Positions 7,729 to 17,407 of a stretch of 64,000 nt of DNA are shown in pieces. Below the pieces are notes generated by a model. The model made no database searches. It was not told the DNA's origin and was given only the letters and a program-made list of their open reading frames with translations. The translations under genes were made by a program, and so were the position numbers. Origin of the DNA: Piscinibacter defluvii (GTDB taxonomy: Bacteria; Pseudomonadota; Gammaproteobacteria; Burkholderiales; Burkholderiaceae_C); NCBI RefSeq assembly GCF_004011805.1, contig NZ_RCHJ01000003.1, forward strand, positions 124,001 through 188,000. Reading direction: 5' to 3'. Position 1 is the first letter of the stretch; each line of letters opens with the position of its first letter.

Positions 7729-9081
7729 GCGCTGCAGCAGCTGGTTGACGCTGGACACGTCGTCGGGCTTGAGCACGCCGGCCGCCTGGCGCAGGCGCAG
7801 GCCGCCGACCAGCAGGTCGTAGCGTGCCTTGGCGAGTTCGCGGCGGGTCTGGTAGAGCTGGGTCTGGGCGTTCAGCACGTCGAGGTTGACGCGCACGCCG
7901 ACCTTGTAGCCGAGCTGGGTGGCCTCGAGCGCGAGCTGGCTGGACGACTCGGCCGCTTCCAGCGCCTTCACCTGCGCCTGGCCGGACTGCACCGCGAAGT
8001 ACACCTGGCGCGTGCCCTGCGCGACGGACCGGCGCACGGCCTCGAGGTCGTTGCGCGACTTCTCCTCCAGCGCCAGGGTCTCCTTGATGCGGTTCTGGAT
8101 CTGGCCGCCGGCGTACAGCGGCAGGTTCAGCGTGACGCCGATCGCGCTGCTGGTTCCGTTGCCCGAGTCCTGGAACCACGATTGCGGAAAGAGGCCGGCG
8201 CGCGACAGGCTCGACACCGAGGCGTGGTTGCGCGCGTAGCTGCCATCCAGGCGCACCGTCGGCAGGTTGCCCGCGCGGGCCTTCTCGGTCTCGAGCTGGG
8301 CGATCTCCAGCCCCAGCTGGGCCTTGCGGATGGTGGGATGCTCGCTGTCGGCGCGCAGCACCCACTCGTCGGGGGAGCCAGGGGTCGTCGGCAGCACCAC
8401 CGGCGTGGCCAGGCCCTTGGGGGCGATGCCGTTGCGGCCCACCAGCTGGTCCAGCGCGATGCTCTTGGTGCGCAGGTCGTTCTCGGCGGCGATCTCCTGC
8501 GCCGTGGCCAGGTCGAAGCGGGCCTGCGCCTCGCGCGTGTCGGTGATCGTGGCGGTGCCGACCTCGAAGTTGCGCTTGGCCGACGCCAGCTGTTCGGCGA
8601 TGGCCGCCTTGCTGGCGCGCGTGGTGGTCAGCGTGTCCTGCGCCGCCAGCACGTCGAAGTAGGCCAGGGCGACACGCACGATCAGGTCCTGCTCGGCCGA
8701 CGCCAGGTCGGAGCTGGCGGCGTCGTAGGCCTTCTGCGCCTGGTCGATGGTGACCGAGTTCGCCTTGTTGTAGAGCGGCTGGGTCGCGTTCAGTCCGACG
8801 GTCTGGGTCGTCGTGCCCGAGCGCAGCTGCGAGGAATAGGGTGTCTCGCTGTTGTTGCGCACCGCCTGCGCCTGCAGTCCGACGCTCGGGCGGTTCAGCC
8901 CGCGTGCCTGCTCGACGCGGTACTGCGCCGAGTCGTACTGCGCGCGCGCCGACTGGTAGGCCGCGTCGTAGCCGCGCGCCGCGTCGTACAGCTCCTGCAG
9001 GCTCTGCGCCTGCGCCGGTGCGGCGAACGCGCCGGCCAGCGCGAGCAGCAGGGGGGAGAGGCGCAACGGGAGGGCAGGCAT
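7726..9081 (-). CDS. tolC: TolC family outer membrane efflux channel
   Basis: A 451-aa protein with a cleavable signal peptide (residues 1-25, ending AQAQ) and two repeated OEP modules of long amphipathic helices separated near residue 220; typical phrases are YDAARGYDAAYQSARAQYD near the N-terminus and LGYKVGVRVNLDVLNAQ near residue 390. TolC forms a trimeric outer-membrane/periplasmic tunnel that works with RND pumps or type I exporters. It closes a gene series that begins with a TetR regulator, fusion protein and RND pump, so it is the likely exit duct for that pump. Confidence 0.92.
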   Translation of the reverse strand: MPALPLRLSPLLLALAGAFAAPAQAQSLQELYDAARGYDAAYQSARAQYDSAQYRVEQARGLNRPSVGLQAQAVRNNSETPYSSQLRSGTTTQTVGLNATQPLYNKANSVTIDQAQKAYDAASSDLASAEQDLIVRVALAYFDVLAAQDTLTTTRASKAAIAEQLASAKRNFEVGTATITDTREAQARFDLATAQEIAAENDLRTKSIALDQLVGRNGIAPKGLATPVVLPTTPGSPDEWVLRADSEHPTIRKAQLGLEIAQLETEKARAGNLPTVRLDGSYARNHASVSSLSRAGLFPQSWFQDSGNGTSSAIGVTLNLPLYAGGQIQNRIKETLALEEKSRNDLEAVRRSVAQGTRQVYFAVQSGQAQVKALEAAESSSQLALEATQLGYKVGVRVNLDVLNAQTQLYQTRRELAKARYDLLVGGLRLRQAAGVLKPDDVSSVNQLLQR

Positions 9082-9111
9082 GAGCGGGTCCTTGGTGGAG
9101 TCGGGTTCGGT

Positions 9112-9447
9112 TCAGTAGCGCGGCACGGACGGATCGACCTGCTGCGACCAGGCGTCGATGCCGCCGGCCAGGTTGTAGACCGACTCGAAGCCGGCGCGCT
9201 CCAGGAATGCGACGACCTGCGCCGAACGCACCCCGTGATGGCAGATGCAGAGGATGGGCTGCGCCGGGTCGAGCTCCGCGATCCGGCCCGGCACCTCGTT
9301 CATCGGCATGTGCAGCGTCTGCGCGCCGTCCAGGCGGATCGCCGCATGGCGGAACTCGAAGGTCTCGCGCACGTCCAGCAGCAGCCACGGCACCGGCTGC
9401 GCCTGGGCCACGAGCTCGGGAACCTCGGACGGCCGGACCTGCTGCAT
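9112..9447 (-). CDS. Single-domain rhodanese
   Basis: A 111-aa rhodanese-fold protein with the active-site loop CHHGVRS, whose cysteine would carry a persulfide, and the usual second motif LLLDVRETFEF. Such proteins move sulfane sulfur to acceptors; the physiological acceptor is unknown. It lies 5 bases after pcm and 30 bases before tolC on the same strand, an arrangement common in Burkholderiales. ATG at 9447 gives MQQVRPSEV. There is no signal peptide, so it is probably cytoplasmic. Confidence 0.88.
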   Translation of the reverse strand: MQQVRPSEVPELVAQAQPVPWLLLDVRETFEFRHAAIRLDGAQTLHMPMNEVPGRIAELDPAQPILCICHHGVRSAQVVAFLERAGFESVYNLAGGIDAWSQQVDPSVPRY

Positions 9448-9452
9448 CGTGC

Positions 9453-10106
9453 TCAGAAGCTGAACCGGGCCGGTTCGTCGAAGCCGGCAAGGCGCGGCGC
9501 GACGGTGTCGAAAAGCTCGACGCTGGCGAAGCCGTGCTCGCTGCTGCGCGTCACCAGCGTGGCGCGCATCACCGGCTGCTGGCCGACGATGGCGATCAGG
9601 CGGCCGCCCACCTTGAGCTGGCCGAGCAGGCCCGGCGGCACCTCGGCCACCGAGCCGGACAGCATGATCGCGTCGAACGGCGCTTCGGCCGGCAGCCCGC
9701 GCGAGCCGTCGCCCTGGCGCACCACGGCGTTGGCGATCGCGGCGCGCTTCAGGTTGGCGGCGGCGAACTGGGCCAGCTCGGGCACGATCTCCAGCGAGAT
9801 CACCTGCTGCGCGCGGTGCGCCAGCAGCGCGGCCACATAGCCGGAACCGGCGCCGACCTCGAGCACGCGCTCGTGCTTGTGCGGGTTGAGCTCCTGCAGC
9901 ATGCGCGCCTCGACACGCGGTGCCAGCATGCACTGGCCGGCCGGCAGCGGCACCTCGGTGTCGACGAAGGCGAGCGAGCGGTAGGCGGCGGGCACGAAGT
10001 CCTCGCGCTTGACGACGGTCAGCAGCGAGAGCACGGCCGGATCGAGCACGTCCCACGGACGGATCTGCTGCTCGATCATGTTGAAGCGGGCTTGTTCGAT
10101 GTTCAT
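9453..10106 (-). CDS. pcm: Protein-L-isoaspartate O-methyltransferase
   Basis: A 217-aa class I SAM-dependent methyltransferase with motif I VLEVGAGSGYVAALLA and the N-terminus NMIEQQIRPWDVLDP typical of the beta-proteobacterial Pcm group. It would methylate abnormal isoaspartyl residues and start their repair. It sits in the middle of an efflux operon, 28 bases after the RND gene and 5 bases before a rhodanese gene. A related methyltransferase with another substrate cannot be excluded since the family is broad. Confidence 0.85.
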   Translation of the reverse strand: MNIEQARFNMIEQQIRPWDVLDPAVLSLLTVVKREDFVPAAYRSLAFVDTEVPLPAGQCMLAPRVEARMLQELNPHKHERVLEVGAGSGYVAALLAHRAQQVISLEIVPELAQFAAANLKRAAIANAVVRQGDGSRGLPAEAPFDAIMLSGSVAEVPPGLLGQLKVGGRLIAIVGQQPVMRATLVTRSSEHGFASVELFDTVAPRLAGFDEPARFSF

Positions 10107-10134
10107 GGCGGGGTCCTCCGGACAGCCTTCGATT

Positions 10135-13100
10135 CTATTTGGCCGGGTTGACGGAAGCTGACGGCCCCGTGACCGGGCGCCGGGGAGCGAGTCGCTTCTT
10201 GATCCAGATCGACAGGTCGTCCAGGTAGCAGTAGATCACCGGCACCACCACCAGCGTCAGCAGCGAGGAGGTGATCACGCCGCCGATCACCGCCTGGCCC
10301 ATCGGCGCGCGCTGCTCCGAGCCCTCGGACAGCGCGAAGGCCAGCGGCACCATGCCGAACACCATGGCCAGCGTGGTCATCAGGATCGGGCGCAGGCGCA
10401 CGCGGGCGGCGTGCAGCAGCGCCTCTTCGCGGCCCATCGGCGCGACGTCCGCGGTCAGGCCGTGCTCGCCGGCATGTTCGCCGCGCCGCGAGCGGATCGC
10501 GAAGTCGATCAACAGGATCGCGTTCTTCGTCACCAGGCCCATCAGCATCACCACGCCGATGATCGAGAACATGTTCAGCGTCGAGCCGAACAGCAGCAGC
10601 GCCAGCACCACGCCGATCAGCGTCAGCGGCAGCGAGCTCATCAGCGCCAGCGGCTGCAGGAAGCTGCGGAACTGGCTGGCCAGGATCATGTAGATGAACA
10701 CCACCGCGAGGCCGAGCGCACCCACCGCGTAGGCGAAGCTCTCGTTCATGTTCTTGGTCGAGCCGCCGAACACGTAGCGGTAGCCGGGCGGCCAGGCGAT
10801 ACCGTCGAGCACCTTCTTGACGTCGGCCGACACCTCGCCCGAGCTGCGGCCGAGCGCGTTGGCGTCGATGTTGATCTCGCGGTTCAGGTCGCGCCGGTTG
10901 ATCTGGTTCGGTCCGGTGCCGCTGCGCACCTCGGCCACCTGCGACAGGCGCACGACACGCGCCGAGCCGTCGGCCGCCGGGGCGATGGAGATCGGCAGGC
11001 GCTCCAGGTCGGCCAGCGCGTCGCGGCTGGCCGGCGTGAGGCGCACGTTGACGTCGTAGTTCTCGCCGTCGGGGGCGCGCCAGTTCCCGACCGTCTGGCC
11101 GGCGATCAGCGTGCGCAGCGTGCCGGCCAGCGCGTTGACGTTCAGGCCGGCGTCGGCCGCCGCGTCGCGCTTGACCTCGATGGCCACGGTGGGTTTGTCG
11201 GGCTTGAGCGTGCTGTCGAGGTCGACCAGGCCGGGGATCTCGCGCAGCCGCGCCATGATCTGCTGCGACAGCCGCGCCAGCTCGTTCAGGTCGGTGCCCT
11301 GGATCGAGAACTGCAGCGCCTTGCCGCCGCCCAGGTCCACCTGCCCGATGTTGGTGACGGTGATGCCCGGGATGCGCGCCAGCCGTTCGCGGATCGGCAC
11401 GGTCAGCTGGGCCACGCTGCGCTGGCGCAGGTGGCGGTCGACCAGGCGCACGTAGGTCGAGCCGTAGATCTTGCCGGCCGCGAAGCCGGCGTTGATGGTG
11501 GTGACCGTGTGGCGCACCTCGGGCAGTTCGCGCAGCGCGGCGTCGATCTGCTTCGCCCGCATCTCGGTCACTTCCAGCGAGGAGCCGACCGGGGTGTAGA
11601 AGTTGACCAGCGTCTCGGAGAAGTCGGCCTTGGGCAGGAACTCGGCGCCCAGCAGCGGGATGATGGCGAAGCTGCCGCCGAAGGTGGCCGCGGCCAGCCC
11701 CAGCGTCGCGAGCTTGTGCTTCAGCGACCAGCCCAGCAGGTGCTGGTAGACGTCGCCCAGCCACTCGGTGAAGCGGTCGAACAGCAGCGTCACGCGGCCG
11801 AGCGTGCGGTCGTACAGCGTGATGGGCGCGCCGCGGTGCGTGCCGTGCGCCGCGGGGTCGTGCCAGACCGACGAGAGCATCGGGTCGAGCGTGAAGCTGA
11901 CGAACATCGAGATCAGCACCGCCGCGACGATGGTGATGCCGAACTCGTGGAAGAACTTGCCGACGATGCCGCCCATGAATCCGATGGGCAGGAACACCGC
12001 GACGATCGACAGCGTCGTGGCCAGCACCGCCAGGCCGATCTCGTTGGTGCCGTCCAGCGCCGCGTCGTGCGCGCTCTTGCCCATCTGCACGTGGCGCACG
12101 ATGTTCTCGCGCACCACGATCGCGTCGTCGATCAGCAGGCCCACGCACAGGCTCAGCGCCATCATCGTGATGCCGTTGATCGTGAAGCCGAACACGTACA
12201 TGAAGAGGAAGGTGCCGATCAGCGCGATCGGCAGCGTCAGCCCGGTGATGACGGTCGAGCGCCAGCTGTTCAGGAACAGGAACACGATCAGCACCGTCAG
12301 CGCCGCGCCTTCCAGCAGCGTGCGCTGCAGGTTGGCCACCGAGACGCGGATCGAGCGCGAGTTGTCGCGGTTGACCTCGAGCCGGACGCCCGGCGGCACC
12401 AGCGACTTCGCCTCGTCGAGCGCCTTGTAGAGCCCGTCGACCACCGCGATGGTGTTCTCGCCCTGGCTCTTCTGCACCGACAGCAGCACGGTGCGCTGAC
12501 CGTTGTAGAGCGCCAGGCTCTCCAGCTCCTGCGGGCCGTCCACCACGTCGGCCACCTGCCAGAGCCTGACCGCGACGCCGTTCCTGCGCGCGACGACGAT
12601 GTCGCGGAAGTCCTCGGGGCGCTTGAGCCGCGCGTTGATCTGCACCACGCGCTCCTGCTCGGACGAGCGGATCGCGCCCATCGGCAGCTCCTGGTTCTCG
12701 CTGCGCACCGCGGCGACGATCTGGTCGGTGCCGAGGCCGAACTCCTCCAGCGCCGCGGGCCGCACGTAGAGGTTGATCTGGCGTGCCAGCCCGCCGATCA
12801 GGCTCACCGAGCCGACGCCGCGCACGTTCTCCAGGCGCTTCTGCAGCACCTGGCCGGCCCAGGTGGTGAGCTCCTGGGGCGTCTTCTTCCCGTCGCTGGC
12901 CAGCACCGCGACGTTGAACACCGGCTGGCTGGCCGGGTCGAAGCGCGAGATGCGCGGCTCCTTGACCTCGTCGCGCAGGTTGGGGCGGATCAGCGCGACC
13001 TTCTCGCGCACGTCCTCGGCGGCCTTGCGGCCGTCGATGTCGAGGTTGAACTCGATGATCACGACCGAGCTGCCCTCGTATGAACGCGAGTACAGCGAGC

Positions 13101-13332
13101 TGATGCCGGCGACGGTGTTGACCGCCTCCTCGACCTTCTTCGTCACCTCGCTCTCGACGATCTCCGGCGAGGCGCCGGGGTAGTCCATCTGCACCACGAC
13201 GGTCGGGAAGTCGACGTTCGGGAACTGGTCCACCGCCAGGCGCTGGTAGCTGAACAGGCCGAGCACCACGAAGGCCAGCATGACCATCACGGCCATCACC
13301 GGGTTGGCGATCGACACGCGGGTGAACCACAT
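10135..13332 (-). CDS. RND family multidrug efflux permease (HAE1 type)
   Basis: A 1065-aa inner-membrane proton/drug antiporter of the AcrB/MexB superfamily, normal length. Visible features are the first membrane span with FSYQRLAVDQFPNVDFPTV, the paired aspartates of TM4 (GLLIDDAIVV), FLPIGFMGGIVGKFF, and the repeated second half ending in TM12. ATG at 13332 (MWFTRVSIANPVMAVM) matches the family start and lies 7 bases after the fusion-protein stop. Order TetR, fusion protein, RND and later TolC describes a complete tripartite pump. Substrate is unknown. Confidence 0.94.
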   Translation of the reverse strand: MWFTRVSIANPVMAVMVMLAFVVLGLFSYQRLAVDQFPNVDFPTVVVQMDYPGASPEIVESEVTKKVEEAVNTVAGISSLYSRSYEGSSVVIIEFNLDIDGRKAAEDVREKVALIRPNLRDEVKEPRISRFDPASQPVFNVAVLASDGKKTPQELTTWAGQVLQKRLENVRGVGSVSLIGGLARQINLYVRPAALEEFGLGTDQIVAAVRSENQELPMGAIRSSEQERVVQINARLKRPEDFRDIVVARRNGVAVRLWQVADVVDGPQELESLALYNGQRTVLLSVQKSQGENTIAVVDGLYKALDEAKSLVPPGVRLEVNRDNSRSIRVSVANLQRTLLEGAALTVLIVFLFLNSWRSTVITGLTLPIALIGTFLFMYVFGFTINGITMMALSLCVGLLIDDAIVVRENIVRHVQMGKSAHDAALDGTNEIGLAVLATTLSIVAVFLPIGFMGGIVGKFFHEFGITIVAAVLISMFVSFTLDPMLSSVWHDPAAHGTHRGAPITLYDRTLGRVTLLFDRFTEWLGDVYQHLLGWSLKHKLATLGLAAATFGGSFAIIPLLGAEFLPKADFSETLVNFYTPVGSSLEVTEMRAKQIDAALRELPEVRHTVTTINAGFAAGKIYGSTYVRLVDRHLRQRSVAQLTVPIRERLARIPGITVTNIGQVDLGGGKALQFSIQGTDLNELARLSQQIMARLREIPGLVDLDSTLKPDKPTVAIEVKRDAAADAGLNVNALAGTLRTLIAGQTVGNWRAPDGENYDVNVRLTPASRDALADLERLPISIAPAADGSARVVRLSQVAEVRSGTGPNQINRRDLNREINIDANALGRSSGEVSADVKKVLDGIAWPPGYRYVFGGSTKNMNESFAYAVGALGLAVVFIYMILASQFRSFLQPLALMSSLPLTLIGVVLALLLFGSTLNMFSIIGVVMLMGLVTKNAILLIDFAIRSRRGEHAGEHGLTADVAPMGREEALLHAARVRLRPILMTTLAMVFGMVPLAFALSEGSEQRAPMGQAVIGGVITSSLLTLVVVPVIYCYLDDLSIWIKKRLAPRRPVTGPSASVNPAK

Positions 13333-13339
13333 GCCGCGA

Positions 13340-14485
13340 CTACCTCGACGACGCGGCGGACGCGGGGCCGACCAGGCGCACCGCAGTGCCGTCGCGCACC
13401 GCGCCGGCACTGCCGCCGAGCACCAGCGCGCCCTCGGCCAGGCCGCCGGTCACGGCCACCCAGGGCTGTCCGTCGACCTCGCCGCGCGCGCCGAGCTGCA
13501 CCGGGCGCATCACCGTGCGGTGGTCGGCGATCTGCAGCACGTAGGGCTGGGCCAGGTCGGTGCGCACCGCCGCCAGCGGCACGGCCAGTGCCGGCTGCTG
13601 CGTGGTGGCGATGCGCCCGCGCGCGAACAGCCCCTGGCGCAGCGCCGGCTGGCGCTCGAGCGCGAGGTAGACCAGGATCGCGCGGCTGCCGGCCTGCGCG
13701 CTCGGGTTGATGCGTGCCACCGTGGCCGCGACCGGCACGGTCAGCCCGTCGACCTGCAGGGTCGCCGCCTGCCCGACCTGCAGCACCGCGGCCTGCTCGG
13801 GCGCGACGCTCGCCTCCAGCTCGATGCGCGACAGGTCGACGATCTCGACGATGCGCGCATCCACCGGCACCCGCTCGCCCGGCTGCACCAGCCGCGCGGC
13901 CACCTGGCCGCCGATCGGCGCCACCAGCGTGGCGTCGGCGCGTGCCTTGCGCGCCAGCTCCACCGCGGCCATCGCCGCCTGGTGGTTGGCCTGCGCCGCG
14001 GCCTCGTTGGAGACCGAGGTCTCCAGGCCGGTCGGCGAGATGAAGCCCTGCGCCACCAGCGCGCGGTTGTTCTCCAGCGCGCGGCGCGCGATGTCGAGCT
14101 GGGCGCGTGCCGACGAGGCGTTCTGCTCGGCCTGGCGCAGCCGCCAGTCGAGCTCGGTGGTGTCGAGCTGGCCGATCACCTGGCCGGGCCTGACGCTGTC
14201 GCCCTCGCGCACGGACAGCGACTTCAGCTCCGCCGCCACCTTGGCCTTCACCACCGCGCTGTTCACTGCCTTGAGCCCGCCGGAGACCTCGATCGTGCGG
14301 GCCAGCGGCAGCACGCGGGCGCTGACCACGTCGCCGGGCGCCAGGTCCAGCGCCGGCGCCTCGCGCGCGATGCCGCCCAGCAGCGCGGCGCGCTCGGCCT
14401 TGCGCGCCAGCAGCGTGCGCGTGGCCAGGCCGGCCAGCAGCAGCAGCACCAGCAGCGGCAGCAGCCAGCGCAGGTGGCGCCGCAT
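13340..14485 (-). CDS. RND efflux periplasmic adaptor (membrane fusion protein)
   Basis: A 381-aa HlyD/AcrA-type adaptor with one N-terminal membrane span (residues about 6-25), a lipoyl half-motif VKAKVAAELKSLSVREGDSV, a helical hairpin (about 110-190), a second lipoyl half and a beta-barrel domain. It links the RND pump to the TolC duct in the periplasm. The ATG overlaps the TetR stop (ATGA), so translation is coupled to the regulator, and the RND gene starts 7 bases after its stop. Confidence 0.92.
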   Translation of the reverse strand: MRRHLRWLLPLLVLLLLAGLATRTLLARKAERAALLGGIAREAPALDLAPGDVVSARVLPLARTIEVSGGLKAVNSAVVKAKVAAELKSLSVREGDSVRPGQVIGQLDTTELDWRLRQAEQNASSARAQLDIARRALENNRALVAQGFISPTGLETSVSNEAAAQANHQAAMAAVELARKARADATLVAPIGGQVAARLVQPGERVPVDARIVEIVDLSRIELEASVAPEQAAVLQVGQAATLQVDGLTVPVAATVARINPSAQAGSRAILVYLALERQPALRQGLFARGRIATTQQPALAVPLAAVRTDLAQPYVLQIADHRTVMRPVQLGARGEVDGQPWVAVTGGLAEGALVLGGSAGAVRDGTAVRLVGPASAASSR

Positions 14486-15114
14486 CACGTGAGCAGCCCC
14501 TTGAGCACCAGCTCCACGTGCCGGCGGATGAACACATGCGGGTCGACCTCGGTGCTCGAGGGCACGCAGGCGCCGAGCGAGTGCTTGTGCAGGCACAGCA
14601 TGATCATCGGCAGGATGATCGACAGCACCGCCGAGGGCACGTCCACCGGCCGGAACTCGCCGCGCTCGATGCCGCGCTGCACGATGCGCCCGACCAGCTG
14701 CTTGCCCGGCTCGACCACCTCGCGCACGTAGTACTCGGCGATCTCCGGGAAGTTGCGCACCTCGGTGATGACCAGCTTGAACACCGCCGAGGTCGGGCTG
14801 TCGACCACCCGGATCCACCAGGCGGTGAGCACCTCGGTGAGCAGGTTGGCGGTGCTGTCCTGGCGCTGTTCGATGTGCTCGGCCACCGCCGCGATCTCGT
14901 TGGACAGGCGCTGCTTGATCACCGCCTTGAGCAGCTCTTCCTTGCTCGGGTAGTAGAGGTAGAGCGTGCCCTTGGCCACGCCGGCGCGTGCCGCCACTTC
15001 CTCCGAGCGGGTGGCGGCGAAGCCCTTCTCGGCGAACAGCTCGAGCGCGGCGTCGAGAAGCTCCTGCGGGCGGGCTTCCTTGCGCCGCTGGCGGGGCGGG
15101 GAGATGGTGGACAA
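14485..15114 (-). CDS. TetR/AcrR family transcriptional regulator
   Basis: A 209-aa repressor with an N-terminal HTH (about residues 22-60, FAATRSEEVAARAGVAKGTL then YLYYPSKEELL) and a helical ligand domain. It heads the efflux operon and overlaps the adaptor gene by four bases. A perfect 14-bp palindrome stands 20 bases upstream of its start, so it probably represses itself together with the pump and is released by a pump substrate. The inducer is unknown. Confidence 0.9.
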   Translation of the reverse strand: MSTISPPRQRRKEARPQELLDAALELFAEKGFAATRSEEVAARAGVAKGTLYLYYPSKEELLKAVIKQRLSNEIAAVAEHIEQRQDSTANLLTEVLTAWWIRVVDSPTSAVFKLVITEVRNFPEIAEYYVREVVEPGKQLVGRIVQRGIERGEFRPVDVPSAVLSIILPMIMLCLHKHSLGACVPSSTEVDPHVFIRRHVELVLKGLLT

Positions 15115-15133
15115 GATGGTGAAACTGATACTG

Positions 15134-15147
15134 ACTGACCGGTCAGT
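15134..15147. promoter_or_regulatory. Putative TetR operator
   Basis: ACTGACCGGTCAGT is a perfect 14-bp palindrome, 20 bases upstream of the TetR-family start codon. Such CTGACCGGTCAG sites are typical for TetR/AcrR repressors of RND operons. It lies between the divergent regulator and lipoprotein genes but only close to the regulator promoter side. Confidence 0.65.
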
Positions 15148-15205
15148 AATGTAGGGCCCCGATCCAGGGCGGTCAAGCGGCCCGGCTTGCGGCAGCGCAG
15201 ACTCC

Positions 15206-15211
15206 TAGAAT
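15206..15211 (+). promoter_or_regulatory. Candidate -10 box for the DUF1439 lipoprotein gene
   Basis: TAGAAT is followed by nine bases of CCGCCGCCC and then the ATG, with no Shine-Dalgarno sequence between. If used, the mRNA would be leaderless or nearly so. The same layout recurs before coaBC, roxA and parE in this window. Confidence 0.35.
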
Positions 15212-15220
15212 CCGCCGCCC

Positions 15221-15769
15221 ATGAAGCGACGATTCCTGCTCCCGGCGGCGGCCGCCGTCCTGCTGGCCGGCTGCGCCGGCGTCGGCGGGCCGACGGTGCT
15301 CACGCTGGACGAGGCGGAGCTGGCGCGCCTGATGGCGAAGAACTTTCCGCTCGAGCGCCGCGCGCTGGAGCTGTTCGACCTGACGCTGGACGCGCCGCGC
15401 ACCACGCTGCTGCCGCAGAGCAACCGGCTCGCCACCGAGCTGGACCTGCAGGCCGTGGAGCGGCTCTCGTCGCGCCGCTACCAGGGCCGCATGGCACTCG
15501 ACTACCGGCTGCGCTACGACGAGGCGGCGCAGGCCGTGCGCCTGGCCGACGTGCGCGTGCAGCGCCTGCAGTTCGACGAGACGGCGCAGCGCCTGCAGCC
15601 GGTCGTCGAGCGCCTCGGCGCGCTGCTGGCCGAGCAGCTGCTGCGCGACGCGGTGATCTACCGCTTCAAGCCGGAAGACCTGGAGAAGGCGGGCCGGCGC
15701 GGCGTGCAGCCCGGCGCCGTGACCGTGACCGCGCGTGGCGTGGAGATCACGCTCGTGCCGCGCCCCTGA
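15221..15769 (+). CDS. DUF1439 family lipoprotein
   Basis: A 182-aa protein with a lipoprotein signal peptide ([20 protein letters not shown], lipobox LAGC with the cysteine near residue 18). The rest is a small beta-rich domain with [20 protein letters not shown] and [20 protein letters not shown], as in DUF1439 proteins (YceB-like), whose function is not established. It would be anchored to a periplasmic membrane face. uppP begins 10 bases after the stop, suggesting cotranscription. Confidence 0.82.
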   Translation: MKRRFLLPAAAAVLLAGCAGVGGPTVLTLDEAELARLMAKNFPLERRALELFDLTLDAPRTTLLPQSNRLATELDLQAVERLSSRRYQGRMALDYRLRYDEAAQAVRLADVRVQRLQFDETAQRLQPVVERLGALLAEQLLRDAVIYRFKPEDLEKAGRRGVQPGAVTVTARGVEITLVPRP

Positions 15770-15779
15770 AGGAGCCCGC

Positions 15780-16610
15780 TTGGAGCCCGACACCTGGATC
15801 CTGCTCGCCAAGGCCGCCGTGATGGGCGTGGTGGAGGGACTGACCGAGTTCCTGCCGATCTCGAGCACCGGCCACCTGATCCTGGCCGGATCGCTGCTCG
15901 GCTTCACCGACGACAAGAGCAAGGTGTTCGACATCGCGATCCAGACCGGCGCGATCCTGGCGGTGGTGATCGTCTACTGGGCCAAGCTCTGGGGCACCGC
16001 CACCAGCCTGGGCAGCAGCGCGGCGGCACGGCGCTTCGTGCTCAACGTGGTGATCGCCTTCTTGCCGGCCGTCGTGCTCGGGCTGCTGTTCGGCAAGGCG
16101 ATCAAGGCGCACCTGTTCACGCCCACGGTGGTGGCGGCGGCCTTCATCGCCGGCGCGCTGGTCATCCTGTGGGCCGAGCGGCGCGAGTCGTCGGCGCGCA
16201 TCCACTCGGTGGACGACATGACGCCCTGGGACGCGCTCAAGGTCGGCCTGGTGCAATGCCTGGCGATGATTCCCGGGACCAGCCGCTCGGGCGCCACCAT
16301 CATCGGCGGCATGCTGCTCGGGCTGTCGCGCCGCTGCGCCACCGACTTCAGCTTCTACCTCGCGATCCCGACGCTGGTCGGCGCGGGGGCCTACAGCCTG
16401 TACAAGGAGCGCGCGCTGCTGTCGCTGGCCGACCTGCCGCTGTTCGCCACCGGGCTGGTGTTCTCGTTCCTCTCGGCCTGGCTGTGCGTGCGCTGGCTGC
16501 TGCGCTACATCTCCAGCCACACCTTCGTGCCGTTCGCCTGGTACCGCATCGTCTTCGGCGTGATCGTGCTGGTCACCGCCTGGACCGGCCTGGTGGTCTG
16601 GGCGGAGTGA
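15780..16610 (+). CDS. uppP: Undecaprenyl-diphosphatase
   Basis: A 276-aa polytopic membrane enzyme (BacA family) that dephosphorylates undecaprenyl pyrophosphate to recycle the lipid carrier for peptidoglycan; loss or excess affects bacitracin response. Signatures are [14 protein letters not shown] near residue 20 and [12 protein letters not shown] near 160. I chose a TTG start at 15780 because AAGGAG lies 7 bases upstream and the protein then begins at the usual family position. An upstream in-frame start would overlap the lipoprotein gene. Confidence 0.93.
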   Translation: MEPDTWILLAKAAVMGVVEGLTEFLPISSTGHLILAGSLLGFTDDKSKVFDIAIQTGAILAVVIVYWAKLWGTATSLGSSAAARRFVLNVVIAFLPAVVLGLLFGKAIKAHLFTPTVVAAAFIAGALVILWAERRESSARIHSVDDMTPWDALKVGLVQCLAMIPGTSRSGATIIGGMLLGLSRRCATDFSFYLAIPTLVGAGAYSLYKERALLSLADLPLFATGLVFSFLSAWLCVRWLLRYISSHTFVPFAWYRIVFGVIVLVTAWTGLVVWAE

Positions 16611-16622
16611 ACGCGAAACGAC

Positions 16623-17318
16623 TCAGCGCCGCGTGAACACCAGGTCCCACACCCCGTGGCCGAGCTTCACGCCACGCTGCTCGAACTTGGTCGGCGGTCG
16701 GTAGGCGGGGCGCTCGGCATAGCCCGCCGCGGTGTTGACCAGCCGCGGCTCGGCGCCGAGCACCTCCAGCATCTGCTCCGCGTAGGGCTGCCAGTCGGTC
16801 GCACAGTGCAGGGTGCCGCCGGGGGCGAGCCGGCTCGCCAGCAGGGCGACGAAGGGCGGCTGGACCAGCCGGCGCTTGTGGTGGCGCTTCTTGTGCCAGG
16901 GGTCGGGGAAGAATACGTGCACGCCGGCCAGCGAGGCCGGGGCGATCATGCGTTCGAGCACCTCGACGGCGTCGTGCTGCACGATGCGCAGGTTGGTCAG
17001 CGCCTGCGCCTCGATGCGCTGCAGCAGCGCGCCGACCCCGGGCGGGTGCACCTCGACGCCGAGGAAGTCCGTGTCCGGCCGCGCCCGCGCGATGGCTGCG
17101 GTGGCATCGCCCATGCCGAAGCCGATCTCCAGCACCACCGGCGCCGCCCGCCCGAAGGCCGCGGCCAGGTCGGCCGGGCGGTCCTGCAAGGGCAGCACCC
17201 AGCGCGGGGCGAGTTCCTCGAGCGCGCGTTTCTGGCCGCTGCCCATGCGCCCGGCGCGCACGACGTAGCTGCGGATCGCGCGGCGCGGCGCGCTGTCGGG
17301 GGAAGGGGAATCCGTCAT
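16623..17318 (-). CDS. trmB: tRNA (guanine-N7-)-methyltransferase
   Basis: A 231-aa TrmB enzyme that makes m7G46 in the variable loop of tRNAs using SAM. Motifs visible are [18 protein letters not shown] (SAM binding), [12 protein letters not shown], and the family signature [16 protein letters not shown]. It converges on uppP with 12 bases between stops and is divergent from the PBP4-type gene. Length is normal. Confidence 0.95.
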   Translation of the reverse strand: MTDSPSPDSAPRRAIRSYVVRAGRMGSGQKRALEELAPRWVLPLQDRPADLAAAFGRAAPVVLEIGFGMGDATAAIARARPDTDFLGVEVHPPGVGALLQRIEAQALTNLRIVQHDAVEVLERMIAPASLAGVHVFFPDPWHKKRHHKRRLVQPPFVALLASRLAPGGTLHCATDWQPYAEQMLEVLGAEPRLVNTAAGYAERPAYRPPTKFEQRGVKLGHGVWDLVFTRR

Positions 17319-17407
17319 CGGTGCGGGGGCGCCGTCCCCTCGAGATGGGGGATGCGGTCGGGCGCCACGTGCCTAAGCTTCGAGCGCGCGAATTGTGCCC
17401 GACCCCG

